Source of the DNA: an uncultured Prevotella sp.
GTDB lineage: Bacteria > Bacteroidota > Bacteroidia > Bacteroidales > Bacteroidaceae
Direction of reading: 5' to 3'
Assembly: GCA_900557255.1 (NCBI GenBank)
Contig: USSA01000059.1
Location: 1 to 15,594, forward strand
Length of the DNA: 15,594 nt
Position numbers and translations under genes: made by a program. Below are positions 7,194 to 14,522 of this stretch, one piece after another (positions within the stretch are counted from its first letter, which is position 1; the number at the start of each line of letters is the position of its first letter). The notes below the pieces were generated by a model. The model saw only the letters and a program-made list of their open reading frames with translations. It made no database searches and was not told where the DNA came from.

Positions 7194-8540
7194 ATGAATA
7201 AAGAATATTTAATATATAAATTAAGCGATGAGGTAAAAAACTCATGCAAGATTGATAAGGATGCATTCAAGAAGTTCAATGTGAAGCGTGGACTTCGTAA
7301 TGAGGATGGCTCTGGTGTGTTGGTCGGACTGACCAATATCGGTAATGTAGTGGGTTATGAGCGCGATGCAGAAGGTAAGTTGACCCCTACAGAAGGTAAA
7401 CTTTATTATCGTGGTTATGAACTTGATGACCTGGTAACTCCTCTCTTGAAGGAGAAGCGTTTCGGATTCGAGGAAGTAGCCTTCCTGCTGCTCTCGGGCC
7501 AGTTGCCTGATAAGGAGGAATTGGATGCTTTCAGAGAACTCCTGAACGATAATATGCCGCTTGATCATCGTACGATTACCCATATCATCGAGCTGGAAGG
7601 CAGCAACATCATGAACATCCTGGCCCGTTGTGTGCTTGAAATGTACACCTTCGATCCGAATCCGGATGACATCAGCCGTGACAATCTGATGCGCCAGAGC
7701 ATAGAGTTGATAGCCAAGTTCCCAACCATCATCGCTTATGCATACAACATCTACCGTCACTCTGTTCAGGGTAGAAGTCTGCATATTCGTCATCCTCGTG
7801 AGAATCTCTCTATTGCTGAGAACTTTCTTTATATGATGAAGCATGAGAACTATTCCGAACTGGATGCCCGTATGCTCGACCTGCTCCTGATTATCCAGGC
7901 AGAACATGGTGGTGGTAACAACTCTACCTTTACTGTACGTGTAACATCTTCTACCCGTACAGATACTTACAGTTCTATTGCTGCAGGTATCGGCAGTTTG
8001 AAGGGTCCTTTGCATGGTGGTGCCAATATCAAGGTTATCAATATGTTCCACCACTTGAAAGAAGCTATCAAGGATTGGGGTAATGTAACTGAACTTGATA
8101 CTTACCTTAAGCGAATGCTCAACAAGGAGGCTTATGACAAGACAGGTCTCATTTATGGTATCGGTCATGCGGTCTATACTTTGAGTGACCCACGTGCCGT
8201 TGAACTGAAGCGCCTAGCAGGTGAACTTGCCAAGGAAAAGGGTAGAGAAGACGAGTATAATTTCCTGAAGTTGATAGAGCAGGAAGGTATCAAATGTCTG
8301 CAGGAACACCGTGGAGGCAGCAAGCCAGCGTGTGCAAATCTTGATTTCTACAGTGGCTTTATCTATGAAATGATTGGTTTGCCACAGGAAATCTATACAC
8401 CTATTTTCGCCATGGCACGTATCGTGGGTTGGACAGCCCATCGTATTGAAGAACTCAATTTCGAAGGCCGTCGTATTATCCGTCCTGCATATAAGAATAT
8501 TCTTGGCGAACTGGAGTATAAGCCACTTAATGAGAGATAA
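7194..8540 (+). CDS. gltA: Citrate synthase
   Basis: A 448-residue enzyme that condenses acetyl-CoA and oxaloacetate to citrate. The catalytic triad is visible: His274 (GPLHGGAN), His325 (GIGHAVY) and Asp384 (NLDFYSG). His238 (HGGGNNS) and Arg416-region residues (WTAHRIEE, 413-420) match the substrate-binding positions. The N-terminal extension of about 40 residues before the core is usual in Bacteroidetes. The frame is open upstream to a TTG at 7143 inside the aconitase gene, but the ATG at 7194 leaves a clean 34-nt gap and fits the family. The gene is the distal member of the acnA-gltA unit and ends before a strong hairpin at 8565. A related 2-methylcitrate synthase role cannot be excluded from sequence, but the neighbouring aconitase supports citrate synthase. 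Confidence 0.95.
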   Translation: MNKEYLIYKLSDEVKNSCKIDKDAFKKFNVKRGLRNEDGSGVLVGLTNIGNVVGYERDAEGKLTPTEGKLYYRGYELDDLVTPLLKEKRFGFEEVAFLLLSGQLPDKEELDAFRELLNDNMPLDHRTITHIIELEGSNIMNILARCVLEMYTFDPNPDDISRDNLMRQSIELIAKFPTIIAYAYNIYRHSVQGRSLHIRHPRENLSIAENFLYMMKHENYSELDARMLDLLLIIQAEHGGGNNSTFTVRVTSSTRTDTYSSIAAGIGSLKGPLHGGANIKVINMFHHLKEAIKDWGNVTELDTYLKRMLNKEAYDKTGLIYGIGHAVYTLSDPRAVELKRLAGELAKEKGREDEYNFLKLIEQEGIKCLQEHRGGSKPACANLDFYSGFIYEMIGLPQEIYTPIFAMARIVGWTAHRIEELNFEGRRIIRPAYKNILGELEYKPLNER

Positions 8541-8564
8541 AATTCCTCTTTGTTATTATACAAG

Positions 8565-8598
8565 AAAGGCAATGCCCGTCGTTGGGTGTTGCCTTTTC
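8565..8598 (+). terminator. Intrinsic terminator of the acnA-gltA unit
   Basis: Left arm AAAGGCAATGCCC (8565-8577), 6-nt loop, right arm GGGTGTTGCCTTT (8584-8596). This gives a 13-bp stem with two G-U pairs in the RNA, followed by a short T-run. It lies 24 nt after the citrate synthase stop codon. Confidence 0.85.
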
Positions 8599-8700
8599 CT
8601 GTCTATATACAAGCAGGCTATTGTCAAGTGATGCAGTGAAGTTTTTGTTTTGACCATTAGAATTAATATACGTTAAATATTCAAAGTAGTATGTTGTAAT

Positions 8701-8732
8701 TTTGGAGAAATGAATAATTATTCTTATCTTTG
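8701..8732 (+). promoter_or_regulatory. Promoter of the small membrane-protein gene at 8803
   Basis: TTTG (8701-8704), exactly 20 nt, then TATCTTTG (8725-8732): a full match to the Bacteroidetes consensus. Transcription should start near 8739, giving a leader of about 65 nt. Confidence 0.8.
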
Positions 8733-8737
8733 TAGCC

Positions 8738-8761
8738 GAAAAGTATAAAGAAAAGTATAAG
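8738..8761 (+). repeat. Two-copy 12-bp tandem repeat at the predicted transcript start
   Basis: GAAAAGTATAAA (8738-8749) is followed directly by GAAAAGTATAAG (8750-8761), differing only at the last base. It begins at about the expected +1 position of the promoter at 8701-8732. Confidence 0.6.
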
Positions 8762-8802
8762 TATTGAAGTTTTAACCGTCTAGTTTTAAGACAAAACAGT
8801 AA

Positions 8803-9174
8803 ATGGATTGCATGGAAAAAGAATTTGAAGATTACTGGAATAAGCACCAGAAAAGATTAATCTTGAATGCTCCAAAAGCACTACGCGATGAATATATCGA
8901 ATCAACCAAGCTTGACAGCCCGATAGATTGGGTCTGTTTTATCCTGCCTGTGGCTTTGGGCATTGGCCTCCAGCCAATTTTGGATATTCAGAGTGAGATA
9001 CTCTCTTGGGCAGTAGTATTGCTTATTGTGGTAGTTTGTTTTGCTGTGATGCAGCTGGTTAAGCCTATGTTGCAGAAAAAGAAATCTACCATACAAGTGG
9101 TCAAGAGCATTAAAGCTTTTTATTATGAAGTATACAAGAAAAATGGTTTAAAGAAATTAGAGCCTTGGAATTAG
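8803..9174 (+). CDS. Uncharacterised protein with two membrane helices
   Basis: I do not recognise a named family. The 123-residue product has a charged N-terminal segment (about 1-40, including EFEDYWNKHQKRL and a DEY motif) and two adjacent hydrophobic helices (about residues 43-60 and 66-86). A basic, Tyr/Lys-rich C-terminal tail (about 90-123, with YYEVYKKNG) completes it. This is the shape of a small inner-membrane protein with both ends in the cytosol. It has its own consensus promoter and its own terminator, so it is a single-gene transcript, which supports it being a real gene. The start may be the ATG at 8803 or the one at 8812 (removing MDC); neither has a clear ribosome-binding site. 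Its stop codon TAG forms the loop of the terminator hairpin. No function is proposed. Confidence 0.85.
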   Translation: MDCMEKEFEDYWNKHQKRLILNAPKALRDEYIESTKLDSPIDWVCFILPVALGIGLQPILDIQSEILSWAVVLLIVVVCFAVMQLVKPMLQKKKSTIQVVKSIKAFYYEVYKKNGLKKLEPWN

Positions 9175-9190
9175 ATTCCAAGGCTTTTTT
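9161..9190 (+). terminator. Strong intrinsic terminator overlapping the 3' end of the gene at 8803
   Basis: AGCCTTGGAAT (9161-9171) and ATTCCAAGGCT (9175-9185) form a perfect 11-bp stem closing a three-base loop, followed by a run of T (9185-9190). The loop is TAG, the gene's stop codon, and the left arm encodes its last residues. Confidence 0.93.
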
Positions 9191-9204
9191 GTTTGTTGAA
9201 ACCA

Positions 9205-10341
9205 TTATATAATCATGAAATCACTCATCACATCATCCGATATGTAAAGACCTTCCCGAGTGAGGGAGAGCTTGCCGTTCTTTATTTTCATCAGCCCCCG
9301 GCTGATATGCGACTGGGCTTCCTGGAGCAGTCTGTCTGCCAGTTCTTTTCCGAATTCCTGCTCCATCTTCATGAGGTTTATTCCGTCGCTTGTTCGCAAG
9401 GCGGTTGTTATCAGATCGTTGTATCGGGTGAAAATATCTAGCTGTTCACTCTCAGAAGGCAGAATGCCATCACCGATGCTTCGAATATAAGTCTGGATAT
9501 TTTCGATATTCCAGCTGCGCTGCTTCCTATTGTAGGAGTGGGCGGCTGCTCCTATTCCGATATATGGTATCTCGTGCCAGTAACTGCTGTTGTGGCGTGA
9601 ACGGAAGCCCGGACGGGCAAAATTGCTGATTTCATAATGTTCGTAGCCTGCTCCAGTAAGCTGGTCTATCAGGATTTCATACATCTTGCGACTGGTTTCT
9701 TCATCTATTTCGCTAATCTTTCCCTGTTTCAGCATATGGTAGAGGGGCGTTCCCTCTTCGTACATCAGACTGTAGGCAGATATGTGTTCCACATCCAGCT
9801 GTATGGCGTGCCTGATATCGCTCATCCATTGGGAAAGAGATTCTTCGGGGAATCCGAACATCAGGTCGATACTGATATTGCGGATGCCGATGTTACGGAG
9901 TCGGGTGACGGCTTCTTCTACCTCTCCGGCATTATGACGGCGATGCAGAAAGCGTAAACGCTCGTTACAGAAGGTCTGTGCCCCCATGCTGATGCGGTTG
10001 ATGGGGAGTTGCTTCAGTGTTTCACAGAAATCGCTGGTTACATCGTCCGGATTGCATTCCATCGTGATCTCCATATTCTCTGCCAGCGTATAGTTTTTTC
10101 TGATAGCAGAGAAAATCTGGTTGAGTTGGGAGCCGTTGAGCTGACTCGGGGTTCCACCGCCCAGATAGATGGTTTCGATAGTTTCATTGCTTCCGAGAGC
10201 GGCTTTTGCCGGGCGCATCTGCATCTCCCGGCAGAGAGCATCAGTGTAATCATCCCTTAACTTGAGGGAGGTGGTACTGTAAAAACCGCAGTAGATGCAC
10301 CGGCTTTCACAAAAGGGGATATGTATGTATAGTCCTGCCAT
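9205..10341 (-). CDS. hemW: Radical SAM heme chaperone HemW
   Basis: A 378-residue cytosolic radical SAM protein. The cluster motif is at the extreme N-terminus, Cys11-x3-Cys15-x2-Cys18-Gly-Phe20. The phenylalanine in place of a fourth cysteine marks HemW rather than the coproporphyrinogen dehydrogenase HemN. GGGTPS (61-66) contacts S-adenosylmethionine. Further core blocks are MECNPDD (94-100), ISMGAQTF, and IDLMFGFPEES; the HemW C-terminal domain fills the last 100 or so residues. HemW binds heme and delivers it to hemoproteins; older annotations call it oxygen-independent coproporphyrinogen III oxidase. The ATG at 10339-10341 is the only sensible start, since the cysteines begin at residue 11. 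The gene is convergent with the small membrane-protein gene and divergent from the EF-G-like gene. A minus-strand -7 box lies at 10406-10413. Confidence 0.95.
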   Translation of the reverse strand: MAGLYIHIPFCESRCIYCGFYSTTSLKLRDDYTDALCREMQMRPAKAALGSNETIETIYLGGGTPSQLNGSQLNQIFSAIRKNYTLAENMEITMECNPDDVTSDFCETLKQLPINRISMGAQTFCNERLRFLHRRHNAGEVEEAVTRLRNIGIRNISIDLMFGFPEESLSQWMSDIRHAIQLDVEHISAYSLMYEEGTPLYHMLKQGKISEIDEETSRKMYEILIDQLTGAGYEHYEISNFARPGFRSRHNSSYWHEIPYIGIGAAAHSYNRKQRSWNIENIQTYIRSIGDGILPSESEQLDIFTRYNDLITTALRTSDGINLMKMEQEFGKELADRLLQEAQSHISRGLMKIKNGKLSLTREGLYISDDVMSDFMII

Positions 10342-10402
10342 ATTTCTGAACTTCTTTTTCTATATATAATAAGGTGTAAAGACAAAAACATGTCTAAACA
10401 AA

Positions 10403-10414
10403 GTGCAAAAGTAC
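10403..10414 (-). promoter_or_regulatory. Candidate -7 box for hemW
   Basis: The minus strand reads GTACTTTTGCAC, containing TACTTTTG (10413-10406). The same 12-mer occurs at the minus-strand promoter at 15527-15538. The -33 position is not a good match, so only the -7 box is well supported. The leader would be about 60 nt. Confidence 0.5.
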
Positions 10415-10452
10415 TAATATGTTTTAAAAAACAGAAGTTTTTTGCCCAAAAC

Positions 10453-10485
10453 TTTTGGCAATGTGCGATTTTTTTTGTACTTTAG
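10453..10485 (+). promoter_or_regulatory. Candidate promoter of the EF-G-like gene
   Basis: TTTTG (10453-10457), 20-nt spacer, then TACTTTAG (10478-10485), which differs from TANNTTTG at one position. Start of transcription near 10492 leaves a leader of about 78 nt before the ATG at 10570. The imperfect -7 box would allow activator control. Confidence 0.5.
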
Positions 10486-10569
10486 TAGCATGAAACAGAA
10501 AAACCGGTGGTTTGACTGTGGATTGCAACTAGCAAATTTAAGTATAACCCTTAAAAATCTATAAGCGTC

Positions 10570-12732
10570 ATGAGAGTTTATCAGACAAATGAGATTAAAA
10601 ACATTGCGCTGTTGGGCAGTGCGGGTAGCGGCAAGACTACACTTGCCGAGAGTATGTTATTTGAAGCAGGCGTTATCAAGCGTAAAGGCTCTGTAGAAGC
10701 GAAAAATACGGTGAGCGACTACTTCCCAGTTGAGTTGGAATACGGCTACTCTGTGTTCCCTACAGTTTTTCATGTAGAGTGGAACAACAAGAAGCTTAAC
10801 ATTATAGATTGCCCAGGTAGCGATGATTTCGTGGGAGGCGCCATTACTTCACTCAATGTTACCGATCAGGCAGTTATCCTTATTAATGGTCAGTATGGTC
10901 CAGAAGTAGGTACACAGAACAACTTCCGTTATACAGAGAAGTTGGGTAAACCTGTCATCTTCCTGGTAAACCAGCTCGACTCAGACAAGTGCGACTTTGA
11001 TAATATCATAGCCACCATGAAGGACATTTACGGTTCTAAGTGTGTGCAGATACAATATCCTATCGAGACCGGTTCAGGCTTCAATGCTCTCATTGACGTC
11101 TTATTGATGAAAAAATATTCCTGGAAGCCTGAGGGCGGTGCTCCTATTATTGAAGATATTCCAGAAGAGGAAATGGAGAAAGCCATGGAACTTCATACGG
11201 CTCTTGTTGAGGCTGCAGCCGAGAACGATGAGGGACTGATGGAGAAGTTCTTCGAGAGCGAGAGTCTGACAGAAGATGAACTTCGCGAGGGCATCCGCAA
11301 GGGATTGGTTACCCGTAGCATCTTCCCTGTGTTCTGCGTTTGTGCAGGTAAGTCGATGGGCGTTCACCGCCTGATGGAGTTCCTGGGCAATGTGGTTCCT
11401 TTCGTAAGCGAGATGCCGAAACTGCATAATACACGTGGTGAGGAAATTACTCCAGACAGCAATGGTCCTGAGAGTGTTTACTTCTTCAAGACTGGTATGG
11501 AACCTCATATCGGTGAGGTTAGCTACTTCAAGGTGATGAGCGGCTCTATCAAGAATGGTGACGACCTGACTAATGCAGATCGTGGCTCCAAGGAGCGTAT
11601 CGGACAGATTTATGCCTGTGCGGGTGCCAACCGTGTGCCTGTAGAGCAGTTGAATGCCGGTGATATTGGCTGTACCGTGAAGATGAAGGACGTGAAGACC
11701 GGCAATACCCTTAATGGTAAGGGGGCTGAGTGGCGTTTCGACTTCATTAAATATCCTAACCCTAAGTATTCACGTGCTATCAAGGCTGCCAATGTTCAGG
11801 ATACTGAGAAGCTGATGGCTGCACTCCTGAAGATGCGTCAGGAAGACCCTACATGGATTGTAGACCAGAGCAAGGAATTGCGTCAGGTAATCGTAAGAGG
11901 ACAGGGTGAGTTCCATCTCCGCACACTGAAGTGGCGTCTGGAAAACAACGAGAAACTCAATGTGACTTTCGAAGAGCCACGTATTCCATATCGTGAGACT
12001 ATTACCAAGAAGGCTCGTGCCGACTACCGTCATAAAAAACAGAGTGGTGGATCCGGTCAGTTTGGTGAGGTTCATCTCATTGTTGAACCATACGCAGAAG
12101 GTATGCCTGATCCTACATCATTCACCTTCAACGGCCAGGAATTCAAGATGAATATCAAGAGCCGTGAAGAGGTTAGCTTGCCATGGGGTGGTAAACTGGT
12201 ATTCCTCAACTCTGTGGTTGGTGGTGCCATTGATGCCCGCTTCATGCCAGCTATTCTGAAGGGTGTTATGGACTGTATGGAACATGGTCCGTTGACGGGC
12301 AGTTATGCACGTGATGTACGTGTCATTGTTTATGATGGTAAGATGCACCCAGTAGATAGTAATGAACTTTCGTTCATGCTTGCTGCCCGCCATGCGTTCA
12401 GCGATGCCTTCAAACAGGCTGGTCCGAAGATTCTGGAGCCTATCTATGATCTTGAGGTTTATGTGCCTGCTGATTTCATGGGTGATGTGATGAGTGATCT
12501 CCAGGGACGTCGTGCTCTCATTATGGGTATGGACAGCGAGGCCGGTTACCAGAAGTTGAGTGCCAAGATTCCTCTGAAGGAACTTGCCAGCTATTCCATC
12601 TCTCTGAGTTCATTGACAGGTGGACGTGCTTCATTCACTACCAAGTTTGCCAGCTACGAGTTGGTTCCTTCCGACATTCAGAGTAAGCTGATTGCGGATC
12701 ATGAGGCTGAATTGGAGAAGGATGCTGAATAG
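10570..12732 (+). CDS. fusA2: Elongation factor G paralogue with altered GTPase centre (EF-G2)
   Basis: A 720-residue ribosomal translocase of full five-domain length: G domain about 1-275, II about 300-390, III about 400-475, IV about 478-610, V about 615-695. The P-loop is GSAGSGKTT (16-24) rather than the usual AHIDAGKTT. G3 is DCPGSDDF (80-87) where EF-G has DTPGHVDF, so the catalytic histidine position is Ser84. Switch I has lost the ERGIT pattern (EYGYS, 57-61) and G4 is NQLD (134-137) rather than NKMD. Domain IV keeps YRHKKQSGG (486-494) and the tip His593, so tRNA-pushing features remain, with an insertion of about 20 residues near 520-545. From memory of published work, Bacteroides thetaiotaomicron EF-G2 lacks GTPase activity yet supports translation under carbon limitation and gut colonisation; this gene matches that type. 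The ATG at 10570 is the clear start. A terminator follows at 12801, before the two-component genes. Confidence 0.93.
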   Translation: MRVYQTNEIKNIALLGSAGSGKTTLAESMLFEAGVIKRKGSVEAKNTVSDYFPVELEYGYSVFPTVFHVEWNNKKLNIIDCPGSDDFVGGAITSLNVTDQAVILINGQYGPEVGTQNNFRYTEKLGKPVIFLVNQLDSDKCDFDNIIATMKDIYGSKCVQIQYPIETGSGFNALIDVLLMKKYSWKPEGGAPIIEDIPEEEMEKAMELHTALVEAAAENDEGLMEKFFESESLTEDELREGIRKGLVTRSIFPVFCVCAGKSMGVHRLMEFLGNVVPFVSEMPKLHNTRGEEITPDSNGPESVYFFKTGMEPHIGEVSYFKVMSGSIKNGDDLTNADRGSKERIGQIYACAGANRVPVEQLNAGDIGCTVKMKDVKTGNTLNGKGAEWRFDFIKYPNPKYSRAIKAANVQDTEKLMAALLKMRQEDPTWIVDQSKELRQVIVRGQGEFHLRTLKWRLENNEKLNVTFEEPRIPYRETITKKARADYRHKKQSGGSGQFGEVHLIVEPYAEGMPDPTSFTFNGQEFKMNIKSREEVSLPWGGKLVFLNSVVGGAIDARFMPAILKGVMDCMEHGPLTGSYARDVRVIVYDGKMHPVDSNELSFMLAARHAFSDAFKQAGPKILEPIYDLEVYVPADFMGDVMSDLQGRRALIMGMDSEAGYQKLSAKIPLKELASYSISLSSLTGGRASFTTKFASYELVPSDIQSKLIADHEAELEKDAE

Positions 12733-12800
12733 TAATCGTTAGGTTAGAGAAAAATCTCTCTTATATAAATTAAAATTTTATGTTGATATGACCAATATGG

Positions 12801-12841
12801 GGAAGTGTGCATGTGATATGTATACTTCCTCTCTTTTTTTT
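12801..12841 (+). terminator. Intrinsic terminator of the EF-G2 gene
   Basis: GGAAGTGTGCAT (12801-12812) pairs with ATGTATACTTCC (12818-12829) across a 5-nt loop. This 12-bp stem includes two G-U pairs in the RNA, and a run of eight T follows at 12834-12841. It separates the EF-G2 gene from the kinase gene. Confidence 0.88.
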
Positions 12842-12855
12842 ATGGAAAATGAAAA

Positions 12856-12879
12856 TTTAGTTTTGTATACGAAACTAAA
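12856..12879. repeat. 24-bp near-perfect palindrome upstream of the kinase gene
   Basis: Positions 12856-12879 form an inverted repeat with 11 of 12 base pairs matching; the arms are TTTAGTTT and AAACTAAA, and the centre is GTATAC. It lies about 80 bp upstream of the proposed kinase promoter and after the EF-G2 terminator. It has no T-tract, so it could be an operator for a dimeric regulator. That role is inference. Confidence 0.5.
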
Positions 12880-12956
12880 AATACAGAAAAATGTTAAAAA
12901 CTAGAAAGGATGAATAATTAATTAACGATTTTAAGTTAACTGATTAAGAAATTTCT

Positions 12957-12964
12957 TATCTTTG
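12957..12964 (+). promoter_or_regulatory. -7 box directly in front of the kinase start codon
   Basis: TATCTTTG matches TANNTTTG and ends 5 nt before the ATG at 12970, so transcription would start at or next to the start codon. No TTTG occurs 19-21 nt upstream. Confidence 0.6.
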
Positions 12965-12969
12965 CCCCC

Positions 12970-14463
12970 ATGAAGAAGAAAACGATTTGGACCATAGCCA
13001 TTATCATGGGCTTTTCGTTCCTTGCGCTGCTGTACTTGCAGCTCAGTTACATCCAGGAGATGGTAAACATGAAGAAGGAACAGTTTGACGAGTCGGTCAA
13101 CAGAGCCCTGTATCAAGCTTCAAGAAATTTGGAGCTTAATGAAACTCTGCGCTATCTCGAAAAGAATGTCAACGAGACAGAACGTAAGGCCAATAAAGAT
13201 AAGAACAAGGGAACGGCAGTTTATTCAACTTTCGAGCTGAAGACAAATGCTACACATCCTGGCAATATGCCGAAGGCGATGATACTGCGTAGCGATAAGA
13301 ATTCGCTGACAGAAACACAGAAGTCGCTTCAGGAAATCGTGAAGAACCGCTATGTCTATCAGAAAGCGTTGCTGGATGAGGTGGTATATTCTATCCTTTA
13401 TTCGGCATCAGACAAGCCGCTGAAGGAGAGAATCAACTTCAAGCAGCTCGATCAGGACCTCAAGGCTGAGATGATGAATAATGGTATCAACATACCTTAT
13501 CATTTCACCGTGACTACCCAGGATGGACGAGAGGTTTACCGCTGTCCTGACTATACGGACGAGGGTGAGGAATACAGCTACTCACAGGTACTCTTCCGCA
13601 ACGACCCACAGTCGAAGATGGGTGTAGTAAGGGTGCATTTCCCGGATATGAACAGCTATATCTTCTCCAGTGTGCGCTTTATGATTCCTAGTGTCATCTT
13701 CACGCTGGTACTGCTGATCACCTTCATCTTTACCATTGTGGTTATCTTCAGACAAAAGAGATATACTGAGATAAAGAACGACTTCATCAATAATATGACC
13801 CACGAACTGAAGACGCCGATTGCCAGTATCAGTCTGGCAGCGCAGATGCTCAATGATACTTCGGTGGCAAAGAGTGAACAGATGCAGAAACATCTGGGTA
13901 ACGTGATCAACGATGAATCGAAGCGTCTTCGTTTCCTGGTAGAAAAGGTATTGCAGATGAGTATGTTCGACCGCAAGAAGGCGGTGTTCAAGAAGAAAGA
14001 ACTCGATCTGAACGAGATGGTTGAGAATATTGCCAATTCCTTCTCGCTCCGCGTTGAGCATACAGGTGGTAAGGTCTATACCGATATCGAAGCCATCGAT
14101 TCGGGACTCTATGTTGACGAGGTACATTTCCAGAATGTCATCTTCAATCTGATGGACAATGCTGTGAAATACCGCAAGCCGGATGAGCCGCTTAACATTA
14201 CGATGAAGACCTGGAATGATGAAGAGCATCTGTATCTCTCGATTACGGATACCGGTCTGGGTATGAAGAAGGAGAATCTGAAGAAGATATTCGACAAGTT
14301 CTACCGCGTACATACGGGCAATGTCCATGATGTGAAGGGATTCGGACTGGGATTGGCTTATGTCAAGAAGATAGTAGATCTTCATGATGGTGAAATTAAG
14401 GTAGATAGCGAATTGGGAAAGGGCACGACCTTTACCATCAAGTTGCCGGTGATTCACAGTTAA
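12970..14463 (+). CDS. rprX: Membrane sensor histidine kinase, RprX-like
   Basis: A 497-residue two-component sensor. Membrane helix 1 is at residues 6-24, a periplasmic sensor region follows at about 30-232, and helix 2 is at 238-260. The HisKA segment carries the phospho-acceptor His278 (MTHELKTP). The ATPase domain shows the N box (NLMDNAVKY, 393-401), G1 (DTGLG, 427-431), the F box (FDKFYRVHTG, 441-450) and G2 (GFGLGLAYVKKIV, 457-469). The sensor region has no recognised ligand domain. Architecture and the partner gene match the Bacteroides RprX/RprY pair, whose overexpression alters outer-membrane protein expression. The ATG at 12970 directly precedes the cytosolic MKKK before helix 1, so it is well supported although it lies 5 nt from a -7 box. 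The response regulator follows after 59 nt. Confidence 0.93.
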   Translation: MKKKTIWTIAIIMGFSFLALLYLQLSYIQEMVNMKKEQFDESVNRALYQASRNLELNETLRYLEKNVNETERKANKDKNKGTAVYSTFELKTNATHPGNMPKAMILRSDKNSLTETQKSLQEIVKNRYVYQKALLDEVVYSILYSASDKPLKERINFKQLDQDLKAEMMNNGINIPYHFTVTTQDGREVYRCPDYTDEGEEYSYSQVLFRNDPQSKMGVVRVHFPDMNSYIFSSVRFMIPSVIFTLVLLITFIFTIVVIFRQKRYTEIKNDFINNMTHELKTPIASISLAAQMLNDTSVAKSEQMQKHLGNVINDESKRLRFLVEKVLQMSMFDRKKAVFKKKELDLNEMVENIANSFSLRVEHTGGKVYTDIEAIDSGLYVDEVHFQNVIFNLMDNAVKYRKPDEPLNITMKTWNDEEHLYLSITDTGLGMKKENLKKIFDKFYRVHTGNVHDVKGFGLGLAYVKKIVDLHDGEIKVDSELGKGTTFTIKLPVIHS

Positions 14464-14522
14464 GACTTAAAGAAACAGAATAAAGAATTAAAAGAATATT
14501 AATAATTTTAAAGAATAAAGAT

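Noticed and set aside
9205..10341. Coproporphyrinogen III dehydrogenase (HemN)
   Set aside because: The motif is C-x3-C-x2-C-x-F at the extreme N-terminus, the HemW form; HemN has a fourth cysteine and a longer N-terminal region.
10570..12732. Ribosome-protection protein of TetM type
   Set aside because: The P-loop, the G3 substitution and the EF-G-like domain IV with KKQSGG and the EF-G tip histidine fit EF-G2; length of 720 and lack of TetM loop features argue against TetM.
14464..14522. Possible separate promoter between the kinase and regulator genes
   Set aside because: The gap is A-rich with repeated AGAATAAAGA words but has no TTTG/TANNTTTG pair and no terminator, so co-transcription is simpler.
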